Assembly (NCBI GenBank): GCA_943736015.1
Contig: OX031060.1
Coordinates: 26,117,231 to 26,181,230 of the forward strand
Origin: Tridacna crocea
Taxonomy: Eukaryota; Mollusca; Bivalvia; Cardiida; Cardiidae
Direction: 5' to 3'
Length of the DNA stretch: 64,000 nucleotides
Made by a program: the position numbers and the translations under genes
The notes under the pieces: model-generated
What the model was told of the DNA's origin: nothing
Seen by the model: the letters and a program-made list of their open reading frames with translations, nothing else
Databases searched by the model: none
Shown here: piece after piece, positions 32,901 through 43,814 of the stretch
Layout: each line of letters begins with the position of its first letter
How positions within the stretch are numbered: position 1 is the first letter of the stretch

Positions 32901-35900
32901 GGCCCATATGCTTTTAGTTTTTTTAATAGTATATGTTTTACACACTAGCCTTATTTCTTTGCCATCCTTTTTCACAACCAGCCAGGGGTACTTATTAGAC
33001 CATGACTAACATTTTTTTCAGAAACGATCGACTCAAGGGCTGCATTTCCTAGGGAAATTTCAATTGACAAATTTATCAAATCATCTACGGTACTTTGGAC
33101 CATCTTTTCGGGACTGTCCTGCTTTTGGAAAAAATTAAGGAGAGTCATCTTGGTCTCGTAAACACTCTTAAAACGATCCGGTTTTTTGTAAGACATTTCG
33201 TTTAACTAATTTATAAATACGAGCAACTGACGAACGATGAGTTAAAAAATGCTTGAATAGCGTTCAATTGATACAGACTGTTTGGTTCCAGATTTTTCAT
33301 TGCGAATAAGATCCTTTAGATACAGCGTCACTTTGTTGTCTAACTTCGGGAACCAGTTAAACAACTTTCCGGGTGGGGGGGGATGAAAAATGAGTACAGA
33401 TAGAAAAATAAAAACCGGATTTTACTATTAATGCATTATCAGCAATTCCCAATGCATTTTTTCACGCACAAAATTCAATTCTAATGCGTTTTTAAACAAA
33501 ACCAATGTGTTTTTACGCTAAAAACATGCTTATCTCTAGCTCTGACTTAGTTTCATTCAAATAATGTGATTTGTATTTTTATGGATACAAAATATTGCTG
33601 AGAAAGGAGCTACTACTGGCTTCCAGGATAGAGAGGCATGTCACTGGCCTCTTACAGTGATATGTTGCTTAGTAGAGTGGTCTCAGACTCTGATACATAT
33701 TTTAGTAGAAATTACTACATAATCATGTCGATTATCAAGACTGTTAAATTTCACAAATTTATGTATTTTCAAATCATACTACAAATCATGAATGTACTGG
33801 TACATGGAAAGGTAACATCTGATTCAGAAATTTGGGGTCAATTTATGCACCTAGGTTTTTTTTTCTTATAACCAAAACTTTCTTCATTCTCCACTTTGTT
33901 TAAAAAAGTTTTTTAGTGTATAGTTGCATGAAACTAGGATCACTTTGTAATAGGTTGAAGATGCACTATTTGATATTTGTTTTGCAGAAAAATATGGGAT
34001 GCGGTCAGTGGTGAGGAACTGAAAACATTCCAACATAAACATATTGTGAAGTGTGTGGACTTCTCAGACGATAGTAATTTTCTAGTCACTGGGACTCAAG
34101 AAAAGAATATACGAATTTTTGATCTGGCAAAGCCAGAAACTGGTAAGTTTGTCAGCTGTGAGTCTCTGAATTATATCTCATTTGTTAACCTTTTATTAAA
34201 CAGTCCTGAGTTTGTGAGCTTCAAATTAAAGAGCATTTTCTTCCTTTTCTACAATGTTTTCTACACTGTAAAAGGCAGATATTCCACTATCTTTTTGATC
34301 CATATTTGATTTGTTTTCTGAAAATGTAATGGATTTGGACTGCATGACGGAGAGGACCAGTGTAACATTTTGTGGTTGGTAAACAGCCAACAATCAGGGT
34401 TGTAGCAGGAAAGTTCTTTTTTTTAACTCTTTCCTACATGACAAAACTTTAGACTAGTTGAAATAAAAAAGCAGCTGCAAAGGAAAATTTTATTTCATTC
34501 GTATCGAGACTTAGGATAGAATTTCGTTTGAAAAGGGTTAGAAAACTTTATGGGAAAGGATTGCAGGTTTGCAGCATTTGCTTTTTCCCACAATGTTTTC
34601 AAAAGCTTTCTTCTTATTGCGTTCTGAAACAAACTTGAGGGAGGCAAGTTTACAAGTATCATATGTACAAATCCTTCTTTTGTTTAAATTTTCGAAATCC
34701 ATAATACTGCTGTAGATAGGAAGAATCTTCAAGACTTCAATTTTGACAAAAAGAAAGAAATTCCTCTTTCATTTCTACCAAACAATCCAATGTTTGGCAA
34801 CAGTAACAAAGAGAGACTTTGAAAGCATTGTGGAAAAAGAGAAAATGCTAGATACCAGCATTTTATTCTTTTCTAATTCCATCAAATGAGCCATGTTACA
34901 TCAGTCATCTGAAAAAGCTTTCATTTTGGAAAAGCATGAATAATTTTAGACTGGTTAAAACTTGAACTACATGTGCAAATATTGAACAATAAGATTTTAT
35001 GCTTAGTAGAAGTGAGCTGAATAGAGTTTGATATGGGCTTGCCCACATTATTACAATATGTAACATGTATCTCATTGTAGAGCCTCAAGTTTTTAGTGGT
35101 CACACATCAACCATTAAAAATGCTGTTTTTACTAAAGATGGTAAACAGATTATCAGTGCTGCAGAGGACAAAACTATAAGGTGGGTTTGAAAACTACTGA
35201 TAAGGTTAAGAAAATCAAACTCTATCATTGTCAGAAACCTAACTCATTATCATACAACAAAAATGTAGACTATTTCAAACTGAGAGCATTTCAGATGCCA
35301 ATTCAAATTTGAGGAAAATTGTCTGATAGGGGAGAAAACATTGTGGCAAAAGGAGAAAATGCTGGTTACCAGCATTTTCTCCTTTTCCCATAATGTCTTC
35401 TTCTCAGGGCTTTCTTCTTGGGGTTGTTGAAAGTTGGGATTATGTTGTAGAGAGTTAAAATGTCACTTTGTCAAACATGCAAGATTTTATTGGAAGTGAA
35501 ACGGCTCAGATTTTATTTTGGAATGCTATTTTGGTGAAAAAAATATTACAAGGAATGATATCTTTATATACCTATTATAAAAGCCGCCTTTACTTCTTGA
35601 GTGTCTCTAACTACACTATGCTCAACTTTTCTTCAAAGCTATGAGCTAGTTTTCCATACATATCAAATTTAGACAATGTTCAGCCACTATGGCAGAATTA
35701 ATTTTGTTGCAATGACTTTCGTCAATCCTTTGAAAGAATTGAACTTGCAGCTTCTTGATACATGTAGCCAGCCTTACATGCCACCTGGCCTAGTTTCAGC
35801 CTGAAAATTGGTCCAAATGTTGCAAACTTTTCGTTATATGTTTACATCTTTCCCAGTATTTCCAACTTTCAATGATACTGCAGTAGCCAGGGAACTTATT

Positions 35901-38900
35901 CATCAGCACTTGTTTCAAGCCACTGTTTCCTCCACATTAACCTGGTATCAAACAATTCCTGCTTTTGATGTAGAAGCCTTTTGAAACCATTGTTGGAAAA
36001 TGAGAAAATGCTGGTAACCATCATTTTCTACTTTTCCCAGACTGTTTTCTACCCTACACAAAACAATCTTTGATTTTTCAGTCACTCTAAATTTGCTGCC
36101 TGTAAATGTTTAAAACTTGAAGAGAAAATTTTTGAGTTAACATCTGATGATAAATCCTTGTGAAAACATTGTTGGAAAAATTGAAAATGCTGGTAACCAA
36201 CATTTTCTCCCTTTTCCACGATGTTTTCTAACCTACCTTAAACAAAGTTTTATTTGTAAGTTACATTAGTTTTGTGGTCTGCAAATGCTTTCAATTTGGA
36301 AGAGTCTAAATACTTGCCATCATGAAAAAGATATTCAGTATTGAAAATGATTGTCACAATAACTGTCATCAAACCTTAGAAAATGTTTGGTCATGCACAG
36401 GTACTAAACCAGTAATGCAAATGATGGTTTTCATCTATGAAAGGGTAGAAAAATTTCTCTCTCTCTCATACAGTGTTTTCAAAAGCCTCCCAGCATTGTA
36501 AAAACCAGGGATTCTTTGGGAAAGGGCAAAACAGGATCCAGAGTTTTAACAACCCTGAGAAAGAAAACTTTGATAACATTGTGGGAAAAGGAGAAAGTGC
36601 TGGTACCCAGCATGTACTCCTTTACCCACCATGTTTTCTACTTGACCAATGGAAGATCACGTCAATTTCATAAGACTTTACATGTTTAATGCAAATGCTT
36701 TAAATATGAGGATGTCTAACATTTTGCTGTTTGGGAAACAATTAGTATTATTTAAAGTAAATGCAATGTATGACACAAAGATGTGAATTATAAGTTACAT
36801 GTAATCAATTCATTACAGGGTATGGGATGTGACATCAGGAGCAGAGGTTAGGAAATTGGAGTTCCAGTCAAATCCCACCAGTCTGGAATTATCCCATGAT
36901 GGCTCTGTTGTCACAGTGACGCATGGGTCATGCACAAGTTTCTGGAAGGCTGATTCGTAAGTTCTTAACCCCAATAAGCCCATGATTATGAAAATATTTT
37001 TAACCCTGTACCATACAAAAAGGCTTTTGAAAACAGTATGGGAAAGGAGAATGCTGTTCCACTCATTTTCTCCTATACTCACATTGCTTTTAAAGACCTT
37101 CCAACCAGTTTCCTTCATTTGCGACACGGGTAAAGTATCATCTGCAAATGCTGTCATTTTGTACAAGTCTAAAGATTTGATGTCATACTTTCTTGCGTCT
37201 AAAAGAGTATTAATATAATACCCTATTTCATTAACAACAAAAATGGATGTACATGTATTATATGAAAAACAACATTGTACATAATTATCAATTTATGCAG
37301 TTAGAAGTTTGGGTAGTCAGAATGATAAAATATGTAGTGTGTTCTCTTTAGTTTGAGTCTTAAATGTATACAAACCTTCATAGGTATTTCCAAGTTTCAT
37401 TAAATATTTTTAAGTCATTAGTTAATTCGAAGTATAAGCTAAATAAGCAAATAAGTTCGAAATTGGGGTAGAATGGGATCTGATTGATCATGACAGATAT
37501 AACGATTGCAAAAAATTAATGTAGAAGTAAATACTACTTTTTGAATGGTTTGAAAATATGGGGGTATGTAACATGCTTTTAACTCATTACCAAACGACAA
37601 TATTTTAGGTTAGTCCAAATCGAAAGCATTTGCAGACGACAAAATAAAAGTGACTGAAAATTTGAAATTTGTTTTGTGAAGGGTAAGAAAACATTGTGGG
37701 AAAAGGAGAAAAATGCTGGTCTCCAGCATTTTCGCCTTTTCCCACAATGTTTTCTAAAAGGCTTCTTTCTCAGGGTCGTCAAAAGTAGGGATTGTGTGGT
37801 AATGGGTAAACTATACTAAATATGTTAATGGATAAGTAAACTCATCCATATAAGAAACACTTGTATACAACAAAGTTCAGGTGCAGCATCACATGATGAA
37901 ATTTGTCTTCAGTAATGGCTAGGGGTAGAAAATATTGTTTAACCCATTACCACACAATACCTGCTTCTGATGACCCTGAGAAAAAAGCCTTTAGAAAGCA
38001 TTGTTGGAAAAGGAGAAAATGCTAGTAACCAGCATTTTCTCCTTTTCCCACAATGTTTTCTACCTTTCACAAAACCAATTTCAAATTTTTGGTCACTTTT
38101 TTTTTTGTCGTCTGCACATGCTTTCAATTTGGACAAGAATAAAAAGGTTGTTATTTGGTAATGAGTTAAATAGGAGGGAATGATCGTAACTGATGTTTTT
38201 GAGAGTTGTAAACACACAGGGTTCTGTGGTTAGTATTATTGTTTTACTTGTTTCACCATTTTCTTTTAGGTTTGATAAACTTCGAGAGTTTGAGGCCCCA
38301 GCTCCCATCAATACAGCTTCACTTCATCCGGATAAAACTATGTTTATCTGTGGTGGGGAAGATTTTAAGATGTACAAGTTTGACTATGAGACTGGTACAG
38401 AGCTAGGTATGAGTATTAACTCTTTAATAAAGAACAAAATTTTAGACCAGTCCAAATTGGAAGCATTTGCAGACAACACCATTGATTTGACTGAAAAGTT
38501 GAAATTTGGGAAGGGTAGAAAACATGCTGGGAATAGGAGAAAATGGTGGCTACAAGCATTTTCTCCATTTCCCACAGTGTTTCCAAAAGGCTTCTTCCCC
38601 TGAAATGGTACAAAACATTGAGGGAAAAGGGAAAAAAAATGGTGATAACCAGCATTTTCTCCATATTGCAAATTGCTCTACCGATTAAAAAACTAAAATC
38701 ATACTTTTAGCTTGATATTTAACTCTTCATCAGACAATAAAATTTTACCCTCTTCCATATTGAAAGCATTTGCAGAAGACAAGTTCAGCGTGGCTCAAAT
38801 GGTGCAATTTTTCTTTGACAGAGGAGAAAACATTGTGGGAAAAGGAGAAAATGCTGGTTACCAGCATTTTCTCTTTTTCCCAATGTTTTTAAAAGGCTTT

Positions 38901-39310
38901 TTTCCCTGGGGTGTTTAAAGTCAGGATTGTGTGGTAAAAAGTTAATCTGTTGTCTGCAAGTATGTTTTACTTTGTGGAATCTAAAACTTTGTCTTTGGGT
39001 AAAGAATTAACCTTTTTGTTACACCTCTCTCACTGTCTTTCTCTCTCTTTGGGTGGGTGCAAAGGGAATCTTCTGTGTTAATTGAAAATTATTTTTGTTT
39101 TCACTTTCAGAATCATTTAAAGGCCACTTTGGACCTGTCCACTGTGTGAGGTTTTCTCCTGACGGAGAATTATATGCTAGTGGAAGTGAAGATGGTACTT
39201 TACGATTGTGGCAAACAACTGTTGGTAAAAACTATGGACTGTGGAGATGTGTTCAGCCAGATGAATTGATTCAAAATTCTGAAGCAACCCCAACCAAGGC
39301 AGAGGCATAA
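29817..39310 (+). CDS. STRAP: STRAP/Unrip WD40 protein, whole gene span, 7 exons, 328 aa
   Basis: Seven exons give an unbroken 328-residue frame with matching phases. STRAP is a seven-bladed WD40 propeller. It associates with the TGF-beta receptor/SMAD7 and, as Unrip, with the cytoplasmic SMN-Gemin complex. Near-identical signatures: exon 1 [15 protein letters not shown] and [20 protein letters not shown]; exon 3 [11 protein letters not shown] and [10 protein letters not shown]; exon 6 [19 protein letters not shown] and [12 protein letters not shown]; exon 7 [20 protein letters not shown] then [20 protein letters not shown]. All blades seen in vertebrate STRAP are represented. The tail after GLWRC is about 22 residues shorter than the human protein (350 aa from memory) and lacks most of its acidic end. 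Confidence 0.97.
30717..30885. mobile_element. TTAA MITE fragment inside the foldback element
   Basis: TTAACTCTTTCTCAAAAGAC, then hairpin arms GAAAACACTGTTGGAAAATG and TTTTTCCTACAGTGTTTTC. Confidence 0.7.
30890..31040 (+). mobile_element. SINE tail
   Basis: AAGTGGCTTAGAAAGAATAT ... TTAAAAACGGCGTTAAACAC then CATTCATTCAA tail. Confidence 0.65.
31068..31295 (+). mobile_element. SINE with tRNA-like head
   Basis: A box TAGCTCAGTCGGTATAGCG and B box CGTTCGATCC, followed by the body AGGATTGATGACAGTCATTG shared with 7305-7545. The acceptor ends do not pair well, so it is not a working tRNA. Confidence 0.7.
31512..31540. repeat. GACA/GATA microsatellite
   Basis: Run of AGAC then AGAT units. Confidence 0.8.
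32455..32590 (+). CDS. STRAP: STRAP exon 2
   Basis: 136 nt, acceptor TTACAG, donor GTAATC. Encodes [20 protein letters not shown] then [20 protein letters not shown] and AADFSA. Blade 1-2 junction. Confidence 0.96.
32808..33196 (-). pseudogene. Degenerate zinc-finger/transposase-like coding remnant inside STRAP intron 2
   Basis: Antisense to STRAP. One frame reads [20 protein letters not shown] ... [10 protein letters not shown] and stops near 32972. The next frame continues [20 protein letters not shown], then [20 protein letters not shown] and stops at 32808. The YPWL...C...H spacing resembles the N-terminal zinc finger of hAT/ZNF862-like proteins (family knowledge). A frameshift or an in-frame TAG separates the parts, so it looks dead. 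It could instead be an exon of an unrecognised nested gene. Confidence 0.4.
33200..33980. other. STRAP intron 2 remainder
   Basis: No repeat or coding signal recognised, apart from a G-rich run near 33372. Confidence 0.4.
33988..34142 (+). CDS. STRAP: STRAP exon 3
   Basis: 155 nt, acceptor TTGCAG, donor GTAAGT. Encodes [20 protein letters not shown] ... [18 protein letters not shown] (WD dipeptide and IFD). Confidence 0.96.
34184..34385. mobile_element. Degraded TTAA MITE just after STRAP exon 3
   Basis: TTAACCTTTTATTAAACAGT, AATGTTTTCTACACT; right end eroded. Confidence 0.55.
34430..34900. mobile_element. Two degraded TTAA MITEs
   Basis: Arms TTTCCCACAATGTTTTCAAA (about 34575) and ACCAAACAATCCAATGTTTG (about 34778) remain. 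Confidence 0.5.
35081..35180 (+). CDS. STRAP: STRAP exon 4
   Basis: 100 nt, acceptor TTGTAG, donor GTGGGT. Encodes [20 protein letters not shown] and SAAEDKTI, the GH and D-K structural positions of a WD blade. Confidence 0.94.
35239..35458. mobile_element. TTAA MITE, STRAP intron 4
   Basis: CTAACTCATTATCATACAAC ... GTTGTAGAGAGTTAA with intact hairpin. Confidence 0.75.
35940..36750. mobile_element. Cluster of three degraded TTAA MITEs
   Basis: Hairpins near 35990-36055, 36165-36235 and 36570-36640; ends poorly kept. Confidence 0.55.
36819..36956 (+). CDS. STRAP: STRAP exon 5
   Basis: 138 nt, acceptor TTACAG, donor GTAAGT. Encodes [20 protein letters not shown] ... SFWKAD. Confidence 0.94.
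37579..37809. mobile_element. TTAA MITE, type B
   Basis: TTAACTCATTACCAAACGAC ... GTGTGGTAATGGGTAAA. Confidence 0.85.
37939..38169. mobile_element. TTAA MITE, type B, inverse orientation
   Basis: TTAACCCATTACCACACAAT ... TTTGGTAATGAGTTAA. Confidence 0.85.
38270..38406 (+). CDS. STRAP: STRAP exon 6
   Basis: 137 nt, acceptor TTTTAG, donor GTATGA. Encodes [20 protein letters not shown] ... [20 protein letters not shown] truncated MITE begins 10 bases after the exon end. Confidence 0.95.
38416..38685. mobile_element. TTAA MITE, 3' part rearranged
   Basis: TTAACTCTTTAATAAAGAAC; two partial arms near 38540 and 38640. Confidence 0.65.
38719..38945. mobile_element. TTAA MITE
   Basis: TTAACTCTTCATCAGACAAT ... 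GTGTGGTAAAAAGTTAA. Confidence 0.8.
39111..39310 (+). CDS. STRAP: STRAP terminal exon 7
   Basis: 200 nt, acceptor TTTCAG, stop TAA at 39308. Encodes the most conserved STRAP stretch ([20 protein letters not shown] ... [18 protein letters not shown]) and a short non-acidic tail ending TPTKAEA. Confidence 0.96.
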
Positions 39311-39399
39311 TGACATATGTGCATTTTCTTTTTATAGCTGTTATTATTAAATATTTTGTCAATGTAATAATTTATGACATGTAGAAAATCATCAGTTCA

Positions 39400-39513
39400 T
39401 TTACCAAACAATCCCTGGTTTTTATGATATAGAGGAAGAAGCCTTCTGAAAACATTGTCGAAAAAGGAGAAAATGCTGATAACCAGCATTTTCTCCTTTA
39501 CCCACAATGTTTT
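39400..39513. mobile_element. TTAA MITE, half copy truncated by the array element
   Basis: TTTACCAAACAATCCCTGGT, full hairpin, then switches at TTTTAGCTCACCTGAGC. Confidence 0.75.
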
Positions 39514-41532
39514 TAGCTCACCTGAGCACCAAGTGCTCATAGTGAGCTTTTGTGATCACCCAATGTCTGGCGTGCATTGTGCGTCATCCACAATTTCTTT
39601 AAACATCTTCTCCTCCTAAACCACTGGGCCATTCTTGATAAAACTTGGCAGGGATGTTCCTTTGGTGAAGCTCTAACAAAGTTGTTCAAGAGATTGAATT
39701 CCACCCATAACTCTGGTTGCCATGGCAACCAAAAGGAAAAAAATGGCAAAATCTTTAAAAATCTTCTTCTCTGAAACTAGACTGCATAGAGCTTTGATAT
39801 TTGGTAAGTAGCATCTCCTAGTGGACCTCTACCAAGATTGTTCATATGATGCCCCTGGGGTCAAAACTGGCCCTGCCCGGGGGGTCACAAGTTTGAAACA
39901 TAGAAATAAAGAAGGAAAACTTTAAAATTCTTCTTCTCTGAAACTAGATGGTGCAGGTTTTCGATATTTGGTATATGGCATCTCCTAGTGGACCTCTACA
40001 AAGATTGTTCATATGATGTCCCTGGGGTCAAAACTGGCCCCGCCCTGGGGGTCACAAGTTTGAAACATAGAAATAAAGAAGGAAAACTTTAAAATTCTTC
40101 TTCTCTGAAACTAGAAGGTGTAGAGCTTTGATATTTGGTAACTAGGATCTCCTAGTTGAGTTCTACAATGTTTGTTCATATGATGTCCCTGGGGTCAAAA
40201 CATGCCCTGCCCCGTGGGTCACAAGTTTGAAACATAAGAACAAAGAAGAAAAACTTTAAAGATCTTCTTCTCTGAAACTGGAAGGAGTAGAGCTTTGATA
40301 TTTGGTATGTAGCATCTCCTAGTGGACTTCTACCATATGATGCCCCAGGTTTTCAAACTGGCCCTGCCACGGGGGTCACAAGTTTGAACATAGGAACAAA
40401 GAAGGAAAATTCTTCTTCTCTGAAACTGGAAGGCTTAGAGCTTTGATATTTTGTATGAAGCATCTCCTAGTAAACCTCTTCCAAGTTTGTTTATATCATG
40501 TTCCTGGGGTCCAAACTGGCCCCACCCCAGGGGTCACAAGCGTGAACATGGAGAAAAAAGGAAAACTTTAAAATTCTTCTTCTTTGATACCAGAAGGTGT
40601 TGAGCTTTGATATTTGGTATAAAGCATCTCCTAGTGGATCTCTGCCAAGTTTATTCATATGATGCCCCTGGGGTCATAATTGTTCCAGCCCCGGGGGTCA
40701 CAAGTTTAAACATAGGAACTAAAAAGGAAAAATTTTAAATTTTTCTTCTCTGAAACTAAAAGGTGTAGAGCTTTGATATTTGGTATGTAGCATCTACTAG
40801 TTGACCTCTAACAAGTTTGTTCATATGATGCCCCAGGGGTCAAAACTGGCCCTGCCCAGGGAGTCACAAGTTCTAAACATAGGAACAAACAAGGAAAACT
40901 TTAAAATTCTTCTGAGAGCTTTGATATTTGGTATGTAGTGAACCTGTTATAAGTTTGTTAGCCCTCCCGAGCACATCATGTTCAGTGAGGTCAAAATTGA
41001 GTCATAAACTAGGTCACTTTGTTGAGTTAAAGAAATACCTTGTGGGCACTGTAGAGGCCACATTAGTCAGAATGTTTTCCTTAATAAAATCTCACATGAG
41101 ACTGCATTTTGTGCTTGTCTTGAATATAACTTTGTCATCTCAAGTCATCACCACTTCAAACTTGGTATGCATGTTTATTGCAATATCACTTGGTACTGTG
41201 TGCAAGAACAGTAACTCTACCTGCTCGGATTTTGAGTAAATCCACTTTTATATTTATTTTTACAGTATTTCTTACTTGTCCAGAATGGAACTTTGAAGTC
41301 TCAAGTCAAATTGACTTGAGACTTGGTGAACATGTTTGTTGTATTGCCTGCCCTTTGAAACTATTATACCTCCTTGACAACTGCCGGTGGGATGGGCATA
41401 TGTTGCGACAATTTGTAACTCTTGTTTCATTATCATTTGGCCTTGAACTTCAATATTTGGTATTTATCTTCATTGTAGACCTTTACAGCTTAGTACTCAG
41501 GTGAGCGATATAGGACCATCATGGTCTTGTTT
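39514..41532. mobile_element. Array-type element, inverse orientation, core units of about 168 bp
   Basis: Starts AGCTCACCTGAGCACCAAGT and ends CTCAGGTGAGCGATATAGGA then CCATCATGGTC. The core repeats GAGCTTTGATATTTGGTA and CTGGCCCTGCCC about eight times. From about 40965 a different family (CTTGTCC...GACTTGAAACTTGGT) is fused in. Confidence 0.7.
39716..39730. promoter_or_regulatory. X-box-like palindrome in array element
   Basis: GTTGCCATGGCAACC, exact. Confidence 0.4.
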
Positions 41533-41866
41533 TTCTTGCTAATGCTGGAACACTGATCTCTCACATATTTTGTTCTTGAAGAAGAAACCATATTAAGTGT
41601 GTTAAAAAAGATGAAGTGGAGCAAAAGAAGACATTGAAACTTCTTATACCACTTTGTCTTCAAAAGAGATCTGCTGCATGCACGACAAAGGAAATAGTCT
41701 GCAGGAAGTATTGCTTGTATGAAAAGCACCATAACATAAATATGATTTCGTTGCATTTCAGTTTATGTGAAATAGTTGAAATATCATTGCTTTTGTATGC
41801 AACCTCCGAGAGATTGGAAGATACAATTCATTTAAAGATAGACCTATATTATCTAGTAGCCTTTCT

Positions 41867-42082
41867 TTAACCCTTTACCAAACAATCCCTGGTTTTTACG
41901 ACCGGGAGATGGAAGCCTTTTGAAAACATATTGGGAAAAGAAGAAAATGCTGAAAATCAGTGTTTTCTCCTTTTCCCCCAAAGTTTTCTACCCTGCTGGA
42001 AACAAATTTCAATTTCTGAGTTTCGTTTATTTTTTTATCTGCAAGGGCAAGTCTTAAATCTTGTCATTTGCTAAAGAGTTAA
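41867..42082. mobile_element. TTAA MITE, type A
   Basis: TTAACCCTTTACCAAACAAT ... CATTTGCTAAAGAGTTAA. Confidence 0.8.
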
Positions 42083-42112
42083 CAAGCAGGCAGCTTATAT
42101 TATCTTGTAGCC

Positions 42113-42330
42113 TTAAACCTTTACCTGTAATGCCAATGTGAGACTCTTCCATTTTAGCAGCAAATAAAGATACGATGTCAAAAATATGGACAAATATCTG
42201 ATTGAGTGGAAAACATTGTGGGAAAAGGAGAAATTGCTCATTATGAGCAATTTCTCCTTTTTCCACAATGCTTTCAAAAGCTGTCTGTTGTTGATGTCTC
42301 AAAATGAGTATCTATGGAGTAAAGGGTTAA
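42113..42330. mobile_element. TTAA MITE, type D
   Basis: TTAAACCTTTACCTGTAATG ... ATCTATGGAGTAAAGGGTTAA; arms around GCTCATTATGAGC. Confidence 0.8.
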
Positions 42331-42339
42331 TGAAATGAG

Positions 42340-43590
42340 AGGGCCCTGAAATCGCTCACCAAAGTTTATTGACCAAACATGAACCATCTAGCTTCCAAGT
42401 GACCTAGTTTTTATCAGACATTACCCATCATCAAACACTTTTGAGATATCAATAAGACAAACATTCTGACCAAGTTTCATGGGTATTGGACTGAAAATGT
42501 GGCCTCTACAGCGTACAAAAGGTTTTTCTAAGATTTCACCAACTTCAAGTGACCTAGTTTTGGACCCGACAATTACCCATTATCAAACTCTTTTGAGACA
42601 TCACCAAAACAAACATTCTGACCAAGTCTGAAGAGTATCAGGCAGAAAATGTAGCCTCTAGAGTGTACACAAGGTTTTTCTAATATTTGACCCATTGATC
42701 TAGTTTTTGACTCCACATGACCCATTTTCAAACTCATTCAAGGTATCACCAGGACAAATATTATGAACAAGTTTTAGGAGTATCAGACTGAAAATGTGTC
42801 CTCCAGAGCATACAAAAGGTGTTTATAACATTTGACCTATTGACCCAGTTTTTGACCCAACATGACTCATTTTCAAACTCATCCAAGATATTATAAAGCA
42901 AACATTCTGACTAATTTATAACAGTGTTGGACTGAAAATGTGGCATCCAGAGCATATACAAGGTTTTTCTAAGATTTGACCTGGTGACCTAGTTTTTAAC
43001 GCCCAATGACCCATTTTCAAACTCGTCTAATATATCATCAAGGCAAACATTCTGACCAACTTACAAGACTTTTGGACTGAAATTGTGGCCTCTAGGGCAT
43101 GCACAAGGTTTTTTAAAATTTGACCTAGTGACCTAGTTTTTGACCCCACATGACCCATTTTCAATGTTGTCCGAGATATCATCCAAGCTAACATCCTGAC
43201 CAATTTTCATGAGTATCCGACTGAAAATGTGGCCTTTTGAGCTTACACAAGGTTTTTCTAAGATTTGACCTAGTGACCTAGTTTTTGACCTGGCATGACC
43301 CATTTTCAAACTCGTCCTAGATTTCATTGAGGCAAATATCCTGACCAACTTTCATGAGTATCGGACTGAAAATGTGGCCTCTAAAGCGTACACAAGGTTT
43401 TTCTAGGATTTGACCTAGTGACCTACTTTTTGACCCAACATAAACCATTTTCAGACTTGTCCGAGATATCATCAGGACAAACATTCTGACCAACTTTCAA
43501 GAGTTTTGGACTGGAAATGAGGCCTCTAGAGCTACAAAAGGTTTTTCTAAGATTTGACCTAGTGACCTAGTTTTTAGACTTTAAGACTTT
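42340..43590. repeat. Array repeat, units of about 170 bp (GACCTAGTGACCTAGTTTTT family)
   Basis: GAGGGCCCTGAAATCGCTCACC at the start. At least seven units with ACACAAGGTTTTTCTAAGAT and GACTGAAAATGTGGCCTC. Homologous to 54060-55640. Confidence 0.75.
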
Positions 43591-43601
43591 ACATGCCATT
43601 T

Positions 43602-43762
43602 CAATCTCTGACACACAATCCCGACTTCTAATGACCTCCAGTACTCTTTTGAAAACACTGTGGCAAAGGGAGAAATGCTGGCAACCTGCATTTTCTCCTT
43701 TTCACACAATGTTTTCTATCCTTTCAGAGACAAATTTCGATTTTTCAGCCTAGCAAAAGTAA
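43602..43762. mobile_element. TTAA MITE, truncated
   Basis: ACACAATCCCGACTTCTAAT and hairpin around GCTGGCAACCTGC. Confidence 0.6.
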
Positions 43763-43814
43763 GAGTTTTAACATGTGCACAAAACCTGAAGAAATTTTGT
43801 CCACTTTTTTTTTA

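Noticed and set aside
38384-38671. Overlapping open frames on both strands around 38.4-38.7 kb
   Set aside because: They read through a MITE hairpin; similar peptides ([17 protein letters not shown]) recur at nearly every MITE copy.
40928-41504. Plus-strand open frames of about 100 codons
   Set aside because: Within the array repeat related to 43815-44875; no conserved domain.
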